Part shown: in pieces, positions 32,649-43,676 of the stretch
How the letters are laid out: each line of letters opens with the position of its first letter
How positions within the stretch are numbered: position 1 is the stretch's first letter
Assembly (NCBI GenBank): GCA_905250025.1
Contig: CAJNOJ010000193.1
Location: 1 to 64,000, forward strand
From: Adineta ricciae
Lineage: Eukaryota; Rotifera; Eurotatoria; Adinetida; Adinetidae
DNA length: 64,000 nt
Direction of reading: 5' to 3'
Made by a program: the position numbers and the translations under genes
Notes under the pieces: generated by a model
The model's database searches: none
What the model was told of the DNA's origin: nothing
The model's input: the letters and a program-made list of their open reading frames with translations, nothing else

Positions 32649-33632
32649 CAACGAGCTTACAGAACTTTTATTATTTATATATCTCTGCGATCACTTAAGT
32701 AATTTCAGTAAGTAAACAGTTCTTTTAAACAGCATTCGAATCAGTGCTTATAGTGTAAAAATGAAGGTGATAGTCTCAGAAATAACAGATATAAACATGA
32801 GGATATCATAGACTTTCTTTTAGGAAATGTTTTTACACTTCCAAAAATCTTTTCACTGTATGTTTAGTCAGTTTTCGATGATGACTAATTCATTCGAGAG
32901 AATCAAAAGTACTCTACTAGGATTAGCAGTTCTCGTTCTTTCTGGGTATATGTTTAGATTTTCTTCTCTAGCCTATAATTCGATTTCCAAGGAACGAATT
33001 CTTAAACGGACCAAAAGTAGTTTTCTACAAAATGCTCTGTTCATATCTCCTACAGTGTAGGAAATAATGGTATTCCAGTTCATATTTCAAGATATATCTA
33101 ATCAATTTGATACCAAATGAAAGTCCGTAAAAAGCAGAATTTAGAAGAGCAACTTGTCATACACACGATAATAATAGACTACAGATTTATAGAGATCTTC
33201 ATGTGGTTCGACATTCCTATGTGTGCATGTCCAACTAGAAAAACATAAAGGTCTTAGAAACTCTTTTATCTGACAGGTTTTTTTTTTTAGAGCTTTCTTT
33301 TCTGATCATTTTTCTAAAAACATTTTTACAGATTGGACGATAAACAGCAGTACGATGGTCAAAGTGCCTAAAATATATTATTCGTCCACACTCTCACCCA
33401 CATCCTGAAACTGACTAAACATACAGTGGAAAGATTTTCGGAAGTGTAAAAACATTTCCTAAAAGAAAGTCTATGATATCTTCATGTTTATATCTGTTAT
33501 TTCTGAGACTATCACCTTCATTTTTACACTATAAGCACTGTTTCGAATGCTGTTTAAAAGAACTGTTTACTTATTGAAATTACTTAAGTGATCGCAGAGA
33601 TAAATAAATAACAAAAGTTCTGTGAGTTCGTT
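32649..33632. repeat. long inverted repeat (about 227-bp arms, about 530-bp spacer)
   Basis: 32649-32875 and 33407-33632 are reverse complements with few mismatches (for example GGAAATGTTTTTACACTTCC against GGAAGTGTAAAAACATTTCC). The spacer has no coding family; a 77-codon frame (32827-33060) starts inside the left arm and is not called. A telomere-like CCACACTCTCACCCACATCC sits at 33387-33405, touching the right arm. No clear target duplication was found, so it may be a foldback element or an inverted duplication. Confidence 0.8.
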
Positions 33633-33777
33633 GAACATCAGCACTTGTTTTTTCGTTGTAAGACTATATGATATTATGTAAAAGCTATCTTTGCTTATGA
33701 TATCGAGACACATGGGTGTTCATGCGAAATTAAATTCAATATTTTTCAGATAATAAGATACAAAGGAAGCTTCGACC

Positions 33778-34140
33778 ATGAAAGTACACTGTTTTTTAAT
33801 CGCGATGATTGCAATGGCTTTTTTTCTTCAAAGTATGGTTGACGCTCGCAGTAAGTATACCAGATCATAGGATTCTGTATCAATACCGAATATTTTTATT
33901 TCTTTAGGTGTTCAGTTCATGAAACGGGCAATTGCTGACGAATCACTTCATGGTGATGGAAGAGATTTGGCTAGTTTCAACGAAGCTTTAATAGACTCGA
34001 GCAAACTTCGTCGCAAGCGAGATTGTCAGGCAGACTTAGCAGCTTGTGTCAACAGATGTGATTATCCATGTTTATGGCGAGGCTGTACTGCGGCTGCTAC
34101 CGGATGTCACGCGAGCTGTCACAGTGCTTACCATTGTTAG
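33778..34140 (+). CDS. secreted 8-cysteine peptide precursor (101 aa, two exons)
   Basis: Exon 1 is 33778-33850 and exon 2 is 33908-34140. The 57-bp intron (GTAAGTATAC...TTTCTTTAG) joins in phase (DAR|SVQF). Exon 1 encodes a signal peptide (CFLIAMIAMAFFLQSMVDA). A propeptide of about 35 residues ends at a dibasic site, LRRKR. The predicted mature peptide of about 39 residues starts DCQADLAACVNRCDYPCLW and has eight cysteines spaced C-x5-C-x3-C-x3-C-x4-C-x6-C-x3-C-x4-C, enough for four disulfides. The gene layout is that of processed secreted peptides (neuropeptide, antimicrobial or toxin-like); no named family was recognised and no activity is claimed. An AATAAA near 34395 may be its polyadenylation signal. 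A second copy of exon 2 lies at 37040-37272. Confidence 0.85.
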
Positions 34141-34514
34141 ATGAAAGACATTGTTGCAACTAGCGTTGAAAAGATTTCATGTTTTTGTGATGTAGTTAGG
34201 TATATCCCTACGCAGTAAGAATTTTTTTCTCCCTATATACATGATGTATTTGTGTGCTTCCCTTTCGTATTAATGTTTTCCTATATATGCATATATACGC
34301 GTTTCTCTAGATAAGTGTCTGAATAGACATCAAAAAATTCTGTGTTTAACTTCTCATTTCTCCCCTTTTTATCTCTCTTTCTTTTAACTCTTCGAATAAA
34401 AAATTCTTCACATAGATCAATAATATTTACTTATTTATTCATGGAAGTCAGGCAGCATGACAACTTTATAATAAAATATGATCTATCGATATGTTACACG
34501 TTCTCATTTATATA

Positions 34515-35121
34515 GTATGTCCTGAAAGTCACTTCCTAAAAGTCTTTGACGATGTCTCCACTATTTTGCTTTACTATATCGACTTCTTTTTCAAATGATA
34601 AGGATTTACATTAGGTTTTGTTTTATTTATACGATTATTATGAATATTGCTCAAACGTACTGTCTTCAAACGAAATACAAAGATTTAATTTTTTTTCTTT
34701 TTTTTTGAAAAATGCATTACACAAAGTTTTTATCAATTAATCGAATCTCTCGAGTTTTCCAGACTTTTTATTCGTTGAAAGCTTTGGTTCTTGTTTGTAA
34801 ATATTTATTCTAATGTGTTCTCAGGAACAAATCCAAATAGCATAAATCAGATGACTGTGAAGCCCATCAAGATCTGAACATATTAAAAATTCTGTCAACT
34901 GAAAAACCTTTCTGTAATGTATTTTTCAAAGAAAAGAAAAAAAATTAAATCTTTGTATTTCGTTTGAAGACAGTAAGTTTGAGCAATATTCATAATAATC
35001 GTATAAATAAAACAAAACTTAATATAAATCCCTATCATTTGAAAAAAAAATAGTCGATATAGTAAAGCAAAATAGTGGAGACATCGTCAAAGACTTTTAG
35101 GAAGTGACTTTCGAGACACAC
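34515..35121. mobile_element. foldback MITE, Tc1/mariner-like (TA target), copy 1
   Basis: A 607-bp element starting GTATGTCCTGAAAGTCACTT and ending with the near-complement. TA lies on both sides (34513-34514 and 35122-35123). The arms are about 190-215 bp and nearly complementary. The short centre has no transposase frame. The TA target favours Tc1/mariner affiliation. It sits about 375 bp past the peptide gene stop. Confidence 0.8.
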
Positions 35122-35123
35122 TA

Positions 35124-35760
35124 TGTAAGCGTTTTATATTTTCTTGATGTCTATGACAAAAATCAATCAATTATTATATTGACATTTTCTCAACAGTCCA
35201 AGAAAATAAATAACGCTCGTCGAGAATGACTCGCTACGCCCTCGACTGAACCACTGACTGAAAATAAAATAGGGTTATGTGCGTTTTATGCAAATAAAAA
35301 CAACAGAAGTATAACCCTTGAAAAGGTGCCGAGAGACTGATCTTCATTCGCCACACAGTCTTCAAAAGAACCAAAAGACTACTTGTGTTCCCATTAATTA
35401 TTCGATATTCCCGACTGACAATCACTGTTTACAGGAAGCAGAAGTTCGCTACAAATGACTATTATCGATTTGCACCTTACACACATCCTCCTTTTTCTAA
35501 AAGAAAGATAATTTTAGTAAGACCAAATGAGACTCTGTATATATTTCGCATTTGAGTCTATCTCCTTAATTAAAAGGCTTAAAGGCCAGGCCTACAAAAC
35601 CTTTCAATGTATCGAAGGTCAGCATTTAAGATTGCTCTCCAGTATGTAACTTGTGAATGAATGTATTTTTGGATTACTGGCCCTTGGTATGCGACAGTCC
35701 ACCGAGTGTGTTTTTACTTTTTCGTAATCAACTCTTCTATGTAGCCCTCCTCTGAGGCGC
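35124..35760. other. non-coding flank, partly duplicated
   Basis: Up to about 35546 this matches 38255-38678 (second peptide locus). ATAACGCTCGTCGAG...CCCTCGACTGA at 35210-35250 recurs inverted near 39030-39070, at the edge of the Penelope-like remains. No gene seen. Confidence 0.45.
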
Positions 35761-35767
35761 GGATGAA

Positions 35768-36480
35768 ATGTTTTCTTCATTTCTGTCACGTCCCTGCCCC
35801 TTGACCCCTCCTCCAGCCAACCTCGAGCCTCAGGATCCATTCGAATATCAAAGAAAAATGTTACTTATGAACGCAACTGACCACCAATTACTTCAAAATT
35901 CTTTTGATATTGAACCAAACAGGAGACATGTGAGCATATCAACTATAATATTTCCTCTGATAAAATCATATTTCTCTCTCATTCAAATTTGTTACAGGTC
36001 ACGTGAGCAAGACATATATGGAAAGCAACAAAAGATCAACTGATAATAGAAGAAGATATTGCTTTGTTACAACATAATCTTCTATCAACAACATTAAATT
36101 CAACATCTCATTTACTTCATAAAATCATAAATAATATAAATATCAATATTCAAAAACTCAATGATTCCTTAACAGACTGAACAATAACTTATACTTCATC
36201 GAACTGCATTGAAACACTGATAACTTGAAAGAAAGATATTATTCAAGAAGCTATCTTTATCCAAGGAAAACAACATGAACAAATCCAAACAACTATACAA
36301 AAAGAACAGAAGAATTTTTCGTTCAAAATAGATATATGGAATCAACATCTGAATATCAGAAACGTGTGAATGAAGCTATCGAACGTGCAAACTATACGAA
36401 ACAATTCCTTTTATCAGCATCATTCAATCCAACAGATCATCAACCATCAACGACCGATTCGTAGAAATAACTTCAAAACT
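35768..36480 (+). mobile_element. broken retroelement-like coding fragment (possibly Penelope-like N-part)
   Basis: Coding-like sequence with several interruptions: ANLEPQDPFEYQRKMLLMNA, then a helical, Gln/Asn-rich stretch (EEDIALLQHNLLSTTLNSTS, INIQKLNDSL) of coiled-coil character. The composition fits the N-terminal part of a Penelope-like element, and the GIY-YIG part of such an element lies at 39.1 kb, but the two are separated by a duplicated block and an N run. Treated as a fossil; family uncertain. Confidence 0.35.
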
Positions 36481-36823
36481 CAACATACACCTGAACTTTC
36501 TTCTAAATAAAACTTATTTCGTTACATTCATCCATAACTTTCAACCATTTCCAATACTGAACTAAGATAAGCATACCGCATAATAAAATTCTTCTTTCCT
36601 TCTAGATTTCTTACCAACAATAACTAACAACAATTGAATGCATTGAGCTGTTTATTACTCATACGAATTCCACCAAATACGAACGGCAATATATATCATC
36701 TCACGAATCTTCCAAACAATTACTCATCACAACCTCACGACGTTCAACAACAAACACATTTCATCTCATCTAACCTTTCAAACAAGCTATACAGTAAGCG
36801 ACTACTCTTTCGAAGATTTTTCT

Positions 36824-36967
36824 TCCATTTCGATTAATATCGATTTAATGCTATTGTTTTGATATTTTTCACATTGAAATAATGTCTTTTGATCAGTTTC
36901 CAGTAAAAATGCCATTTGATAACGAACTTTAGTAGGTTCGAAACCGATCATGGCAGTTCATACTCAC
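36824..36967. repeat. 140-bp repeat module, copy 1
   Basis: TCCATTTCGATTAATATCGA to GGCAGTTCATACTCAC. Also present at 40203-40346 and 48319-48438. This copy ends at the N run. The module contains GGTTCGAAACC (B-box-like) but no tRNA fold. Confidence 0.85.
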
Positions 36968-36994
36968 NNNNNNNNNNNNNNNNNNNNNNNNNNN
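36968..36994. other. assembly gap (run of N)
   Basis: 27 undetermined bases. The first exon of the second peptide gene would be expected here. Confidence 0.99.
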
Positions 36995-37039
36995 TATCGT
37001 AGGATTCTGTATCAATACCGAATGCTTTTATTTGTTTAG

Positions 37040-37272
37040 GTGTTCAGTTCATGAAACGGGCAATTGCTGACCAATCACTTCATGATGATGGAAGAGATTT
37101 GTCTAGTTTCAACGAAGCTTTACTAGACTCGAGCAAACTTCGTCGCAAGCGAGATTGTCAGGCAGACTTAGCAGCTTGTGTCAACAGATGTGATTATCCA
37201 TGTTTATGGCGAGGCTGTACTGCGGCTGCTACCGGATGTCACGCGGGCTGTCACAGTGCTTACCATTGTTAG
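37040..37272 (+). CDS. secreted 8-cysteine peptide precursor, second copy (exon 2 only)
   Basis: Exon 2 equivalent of 33908-34140, preceded by the same intron end (TTTGTTTAG). It differs by a few residues in the propeptide (Glu/Gln, Gly/Asp, Ala/Ser, Ile/Leu) and by one in the mature peptide (Ser/Gly next to the seventh cysteine). All eight cysteines and LRRKR are kept. The signal-peptide exon is missing because of the N run, not through visible decay. More change in the propeptide than in the mature peptide suggests constraint on the latter. Confidence 0.78.
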
Positions 37273-37646
37273 ATGAAAGACATTGTTGCAACTAGTGTTG
37301 AAAAGATTTCATGTTTTTGTGATGTAGTTGGGTATATCCCTACGCAGTAAGAATTTTTCTCTCCATATATACATGATGTATTTGTGTGTTTTCCTTTCGT
37401 ATTAATGTTTTCCTATATATGCATACACACGCGTTTCTCTAGATAGGTGTCGGAATAGACATCAAAATATTCTGTGTTTAACTTCTCATTTCTCCTCTTT
37501 TTATCTCTCTTTCTGTTAACTCTTCGAATAAAAAATTCTTCACAAAGATCAATAATATTTACTTATTCATTCATGGAAGTCAAACAGCATGACAACTTTA
37601 TAATAAAATATGATCTATCGATATGTTACACGTTCTCATTTATATA

Positions 37647-38252
37647 GTGTGTATTGAAAGTCATTTCCTAAAAGTTTTCGACGGTGTTTCCATTATTTTG
37701 CTTTACTATATCGACTTCTTTTTCAAATGATAGGGATTTACATTAAGTTTTCTTTTATTTATACGATTATTCTGAATATTGCTCAAACTTACTGTCTTCA
37801 AAGGAAATAGAAAAATTTAATTTTTTTTCTTTTTTTTGAAAAATGCGTCACACAAAGTTTTTATCAATTAATCGAATCTCTCGAGTTTTCCAGACTTTTA
37901 ATTCGTTGAAAGCTTTGGTTCTTGTTTGTAAATATTTATTCTAATGTATTCTCGAGAACAAATTCAAACATCATAAACTAGATGACTGTGAAGCCCATCA
38001 AGATCTGAACATATTAAAAATTCTATCAACTGAAAAAACTTTGTGTAATGCATTTTTCAAAGAAAAGAAAAAAAATCAAAATTTTTGTATTTCATTTGAA
38101 GACAGTAAATTTGAGCAATATTCATAATAATCGTATAAATAAAACAAAACTTAATGTAAATCCCTATCATTTGAAAAAAAATAGTCGATATAGTAAAGCA
38201 AAATAATGGAGACATCGTCAAAGACTTTTAGGAAGTGACTTTCGAGACACAC
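37647..38252. mobile_element. foldback MITE, Tc1/mariner-like, copy 2
   Basis: 606-bp counterpart of 34515-35121 at the same position relative to the peptide gene, with TA on both sides. The shared insertion site means the insertion predates the duplication (or the allele split). Confidence 0.8.
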
Positions 38253-39059
38253 TATGTAAGCGTTTTATATTTTCTCGATGTCTATGACAAAAATTAATCA
38301 ATTATTATATTGACATTTTCTCAACAGTCCAAGAAAATAAATAACGCTCGTCGAGAATGATTCGCTATGCCCTCGACTGAACCACTGACTGAAAATAAAA
38401 TAGTCTTATGTGCGTTTTATGCAAAAAAAAACAACAGTAGTATAACCCTTGAAAGGGTCCCCAGAGACTGATCTTCATTCGCCTCACAGTCTTCAAAAGA
38501 GTCAAAGGACTACTTGTGTTGCTTTTAATTATTCTATATTCCTGACTGACAATTACTCTTCACAGGAAGCAGAAGTTCGCTATAAATGACTATTATGGAT
38601 TTGCACCTTTAAACATGTCCTCTTTTTTCTAAAAGAAAGATAATTTCAGTAAGATCAAATGAGACTCTGTAATATATTNCTTGCGAGTGAGTAAAAGGGT
38701 TCTGAAGGGACATCATTTCAGTGAGGATGAACAGAAGAGTTTTGAAAGCAGTCGAATATTCAAATAATTGAAAAAAAGACTGCAAAAATAGTTGAATAGT
38801 TGAGTCGAAATTTCGAGTTTCGCATTACTAAAAGACGCAAGGATCATAGTAGCTATTCATAGCGGACTGCTTTTTCATGTGTGAAAAATGATCATGAATA
38901 ATGGACATTACATAAATAACAAGAACGATGACAGTTGTTTGATTATTTTTGAAAAAGGTTGAAATTGACGAGGACCGTTATCGAGACATCATTTGGAAGC
39001 GCAAGTTCTATCTGAAGTATAACCCAATCAGTCGAGGGTAATGCGAGTCTCCCTCGACG
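38253..39059. other. non-coding stretch with assembly join
   Basis: To 38678 it matches 35122-35546. After the N at 38679 the sequence is unrelated and non-coding up to the Penelope-like remains. Confidence 0.5.
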
Positions 39060-40150
39060 AGCGTTATTTTATATCAATCAAAGCCAAACGACAACTTAAT
39101 ACCAACAACACAAACTGCTAATATCAAATACAGATATATACAATTACCTTATATTGGCAAACCAAGTTATACATATTCGAAGAGACTTCAGTCGATAATC
39201 CAACGTTATGATCCTACATCACATGTGAGAATAGTTTATAACACAACAAATCAAACTCGAAGATACTTTCCAACTAAAGATTGGCTTCTACCAAATCAAA
39301 AATCTGGTGTACTATATGAAATGTCATGCTTGAACTGTAGCAAAAGTTATATTGGCAAAACTATACGACAAAGTCATCGAAGATTAAACGAGCACGAGAA
39401 AGATGTTGCAAGGCACTTATATTCATCACCAAAGCTGCAACACTAATCCAACAACAAAAGCAAGTAAAACAACATTTGAACACAGTCAAAGGTCATGTTC
39501 AAAAGAAACCATCCAGTCAACCATTACGAAAGAGTACTCGATTGTTAAACAAAGCAGCAACGCATCAATCATAGCAAGAATGTGATCAATCTAATCTCAT
39601 CCAATACAAACCAAAATCAGCTCTCGGAAAACATACATTCAAAACAGCGAGTAATGTCATAATATCATTACCCCGGGTATCCGTTTAAAAATCGACAACA
39701 GTATATTCAGAATCCGGAGGAATTTGAGTGAATTTGGTCGATACCCAACTGATAACGAGATGGATATCGACGAATAGCCTCTGAAGAAGTTGCTGTTCAA
39801 TACCGGAGTCTAATGGAAACACACAACGATATCAGAGATAGTAAGAGCTATGAGAATCCAGAAGAGAATGTAATTCGGTACTGTACGTCTAAGCTGCTGA
39901 GGTAGAGTTGATGAGCATACGAAGCCCTCGTCGAGGTATCAGTTGTTGGAGTTAAAACCCTAAAAGGCTTTCGTCCAGGTACCAAGTTTTTCCTAGCACC
40001 CTCATGTTGTGCTTTGCCTACAGATCGGGTTTTTTCCTCATACCTATACCACCAAGCTGGTTCAGAAGTATGTAGTTTTGATTTGTGGTCGCGAGATAGT
40101 CCGACCAAATTCACTCAAATTCCTCACATCTCAAAAGATACACTTTGGGT
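39060..40150 (+). mobile_element. Penelope-like element remains (EN+ type, C-terminal part)
   Basis: A frame from about 39140 to 39446 reads LPYIGKPSYTYSKRLQSIIQ, HVRIVYNTTNQTRRYFPTKDW and CLNCSKSYIGKTIRQSHRRLNEH. This is the linker plus GIY-YIG nuclease region of endonuclease-bearing Penelope-like retroelements. The reverse transcriptase part is absent. A 23-bp inverted repeat (39718-39740 against 40102-40124) frames the 3' flank and may belong to the element's terminal region. The element is truncated and broken; treated as a fossil. Confidence 0.7.
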
Positions 40151-40202
40151 ATCGAGACGTTCAGCTCTGGATACTCAGCGTAATGATATTATGACAGCTA
40201 TG

Positions 40203-40346
40203 TCCATTTCGATTAATATCGATTTAATGCTATTGTTTTGATATTTTTCACATTGAAATAATGTCTTTTGATCAGTTTCAAGTAAAAATGCCATTTGATA
40301 ACGAACTTTAGTAGGTTCGAAACCGATCATGGCAGTTCATACTCAC
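40203..40346. repeat. 140-bp repeat module, copy 2, with telomere-like tract
   Basis: Same module as 36824-36967. It ends CATACTCAC and runs directly into ACATCTTCACCCTCACCCTA (40346-40366), a degenerate telomere-like tract, about 170 bp past the 3' end of the NHL gene. Confidence 0.85.
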
Positions 40347-40531
40347 ACATCTTCACCCTCACCCTAAATAGAATACATCATTCATCTTAACGACTATAAA
40401 TGAATTGAAAGGATACGGCATCTTTAGAAATATTTTATGCTTGATGAGTCATACAATAATTTTCCGTGATAAAGCATAATTATGAGAAATTCTTTATTTA
40501 TGTTTTTCAAAACAAGATACAATGTGAGTTT

Positions 40532-42411
40532 TTATAGTTTAAGAAATTTTTGAATACGTTGATTTCCTCCATCAGTAATGTACATATTTAACGATGAATC
40601 AAACGCGATGCCCATAGGACTCGATAGTTGCGTCGAATTATTACCTGCCACACCATTACCAGCAACTGTTATGCCAATCTGACTATTGTTACAAAACATT
40701 TGTACGCGATGATTTCGATTATCGACAACAAACATATTCATAAAAGTATCTATTTTAATACCCACTGGTGTATTAAGAAGTGTAGCATTTGATCCTGGTG
40801 TGCCTGGTACACCTGCTACGAAAGTTCCTGACGTTGCATTGATTGCCCATTTCATAACACAACTATTAGCAACATTTGTGACGTACAAATAATTGCTTAT
40901 ATTCGGAGCATAATAAATACCGTACGGATAACTGAGTTGTGTGGTTGCATTACCTTGACCATTTCCACCTGCAATAAGAACGCCATCAGTACCTGATGTG
41001 GAATTTGTCCTATGACGCATAACACGGTGATTATCACTCTCAGCAATGTATATGTATTCTTCATTCGGATCCACCCACAAATACCGTGGACCACGTAACT
41101 GGTTTAGCTGAGAACCAGGTGTTGAAGTTATACCAGCGACAGTGATTCCAACAGTTGAGCCATTGATGAACTTTTGTATTCTGTGATTCATCAGATCAGA
41201 TACATACATATTTTGTTTTGAATCGACATAGACAGCTTGCGGATTATAGAGTAGACCAGCAGTCGAACCGGTAACAGTTTTTATTCCTGCAATAATGACT
41301 GGAACTGTACTACCTTTGTCTAACTTCCATACGACAGCATTTGCTGTTTCATCTACGAAATACAATGTGTCGCCGGGATCAATAAAAAGGCCATTAACCA
41401 ATGTAACATATGTTGAATTGACAATCGTAATGCCAGCAGTAGACCATCGATCTGCCCCTGCTGCACCTATCCATAAAAAAGATGATTTCTATTAACAGTT
41501 TCTCTCATTTTTTATTGTTGCATTGTGAACTCGATCTGTAAAGTAAATACTGCGATACTACTGAATCATTTGACTTCTATCTGTTTCAACATTAAGTGAA
41601 TAAAAATCTTTTTAGAATTCATCTGAATGACGGTTATACTAACATGGATTCAATGGTTTTTGTGTTGCTGTTGTTGATGAAGAGGTTGATGAAGTGGTAG
41701 TGCTTGATGACGCAGAGGTTGATGAAGTGGTAGTGCTTGATGATATGTTTCCAAAATTTAAGTTAACTACAATGAAAAACAAACAATAAATTATGTTGGT
41801 ATATATCTACGAAGATCAAATCAATAGCAAATAGGATAGTGTGCTCATTTATACATACGTTCGCATTGATAATATGACAAACAAGTCAAGTTCAAATCAC
41901 TTCGACAATGTGAATTGGTACTACAGTTACTACCAGCTAGTTTCTGGCTCCGACATACTGATCCATCATAAAATGTATATATTTGACATTGACAAGTGGA
42001 ATTCATACACGTCAAATGTCGACTATTTGAGCAATAATTACATGGACGACCATGATCAGCAAAGTTTTCTTCTCTCAATTGTATTGATCCAACAACGGAT
42101 TGAGTTGAATTTGAATGGACAATAAAACCTGAACTGTCGATGTCTCCTTGATAAAGTCGACAAAGTTTTGATTGGGGATCGAAGTGGAATGTACGACAAA
42201 GCGCAACTGAAAAACATGTCTGAGTACATTTCATTGCTGAATCAGTTGTCGTTTGAAGAAGAAAGAATGCTTGTTCATTGATTGGAGTAAATTGTAAACC
42301 AAGATTAGATAACTGAATGAGTAATTGTTCAGTAATGATGAGTGTTGGGAATTGAAATATAATCAATAAACAATAAATAAAACTTGACAAATATTGTCCG
42401 GATAAAAACAT
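40532..42411 (-). CDS. secreted PAN/EGF-NHL repeat protein (536 aa, three exons)
   Basis: Exon 1 is 42411-41859, exon 2 is 41766-41644 and exon 3 is 41466-40532. The introns of 92 and 177 bp have GT-AG ends and phases that match. Exon 1 encodes a signal peptide (YLSSFIYCLLIIFQFPTLII), a Cys-rich segment of PAN/apple type (MKCTQTCFSVALCRTFHF) and EGF-like cysteines (CNYCSNSRHLTCMNSTCQC). Exon 2 is a Ser/Thr-rich linker (SSTTTSSTSASSSSTTTSST). Exon 3 holds about six NHL repeats forming a beta-propeller: PQAVYVDSKQNMYVSDLMNH, RIQKF, YPYGIYYA, GIAFDSSLNMYITD. Such proteins are probably extracellular with a ligand-binding propeller; the partner is unknown. An earlier in-frame Met at 42441 is possible. 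AATAAA on the minus strand near 40498 could end the transcript. Confidence 0.85.
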
Positions 42412-42441
42412 TATAATATGTTGCTCTGGAATCAAACGCAA

Positions 42442-43524
42442 AGAAAATTCAAAAGATGATTATATATGTAGTTTTGTGCAGAATAACTAATGAAAAGAAT
42501 TGCAAATCTGAATAGGTCTTAGTGAACGACAAAGGAGAATTGTAAAGTTTGATATTATTTGTCACAGTCGTTGTTGTTTGATGATAGAAAAGTTCTTTTA
42601 AATAAAAAATATCTCAGTAAATCGTTATGTATGTGAAATACTGCAAAGAAACACTCCTAAGAAAAGAGAGTAACATATTTACAAACAAACTTATCCTCAC
42701 TCTCACGATCATGAACAAAGTGTTATTTCGAAATCCTACGGTTTTTATAGAATAAAACTAGAAGAATTACAAGCGTATTCACTTGCTTCCGAATATGAAG
42801 AACGAGTAAGTATAACTAAATATATTGATAGAAAAGAATAAAAAATGTGAAGTAATAGAGTCGGTTAATATTTTATAGAAAGCTATTTATACGCAGAGCA
42901 GATGTTTCTTTTTCTTTTAATCAAGAATTGCATCAAGAACGCTTTCCTGCTGTTCATTCTATTTTGAATAGACAAAACGTTTTCTTCTTATGAACATCTG
43001 AAAATAATCACTTTTCACACAAGTGGTGATAAAACGATAGGAATTATGATAGAGGGAAAATATCTGTGAAGATCAGTATAAAAGTGTCGGTCTTTTCGGA
43101 AAAAGTTCTTAGGTGAAGTATTTTAGAATGATGTAACGATCAAATTCTCGAAAAAGCAGACTTTTAATGTTAAAAGAGCCAGATGTTTGACTGTAAAGAA
43201 ATGAATTATTTAGCAGTCGTGACAAGAACCACTATTGATTATTTTCGCAAGCAAAGAGTAGCTGCCTAATTAGACTTATAATATAAGTGGCCTATTCCTA
43301 GCACACTACAATCCCTACCTACATAGCAATAAAAATAGATTTAGTTTCACTTATACCTATACACACCCATACCTTCACCCTCACCCACACCCTTACTAAT
43401 AAACTTAGGAAAAAATTTAATTGTTAAAATATTATTTATTGAACATTCAATTTATCTACTAAGCATATAATACAAACTTTACTCAGCGCTCAAATATATG
43501 TCATTTTAATTGTAGATTCTGGTT
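42442..43524. other. intergenic stretch with telomere-like tract
   Basis: 5' flank of the NHL gene. 42795-43260 recurs at 50260-50700. A telomere-like tract (ACACCCATACCTTCACCCTC and ACCCACACCC) spans 43361-43393. No gene seen. Confidence 0.5.
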
Positions 43525-43676
43525 GAATATGAGTAATTGATGACGAATATGAATAGTAATATATGACGTTTCGATCGTCTATAAGATCACTTGCAGGTCT
43601 TTTTGTTTTTGATTTTAATAATAGATCGAACCGTCATGCATTATTATTCATGTTCGTCGTCAATCACTCATATTTT
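43525..43676. repeat. short foldback, about 51-bp arms
   Basis: 43525-43575 and 43624-43676 are imperfect reverse complements (GAATATGAGTAATTGATGAC against its complement), separated by about 48 bp. A MITE-like hairpin; no clear target duplication. Confidence 0.65.

Noticed and set aside
32827-33060. 77-codon frame with a hydrophobic stretch
   Set aside because: Starts inside an inverted-repeat arm and has no homolog in the window.
39735-39785. Hammerhead ribozyme of a Penelope-like element
   Set aside because: CTGATAACGAGATGG...ATCGACGAAT recalls the core, but CUGAUGA and GAAA are not intact and stem III was not found.
39848-40114. 88-codon minus-strand frame
   Set aside because: Lies within the Penelope-like flank with no recognisable domain; likely chance.
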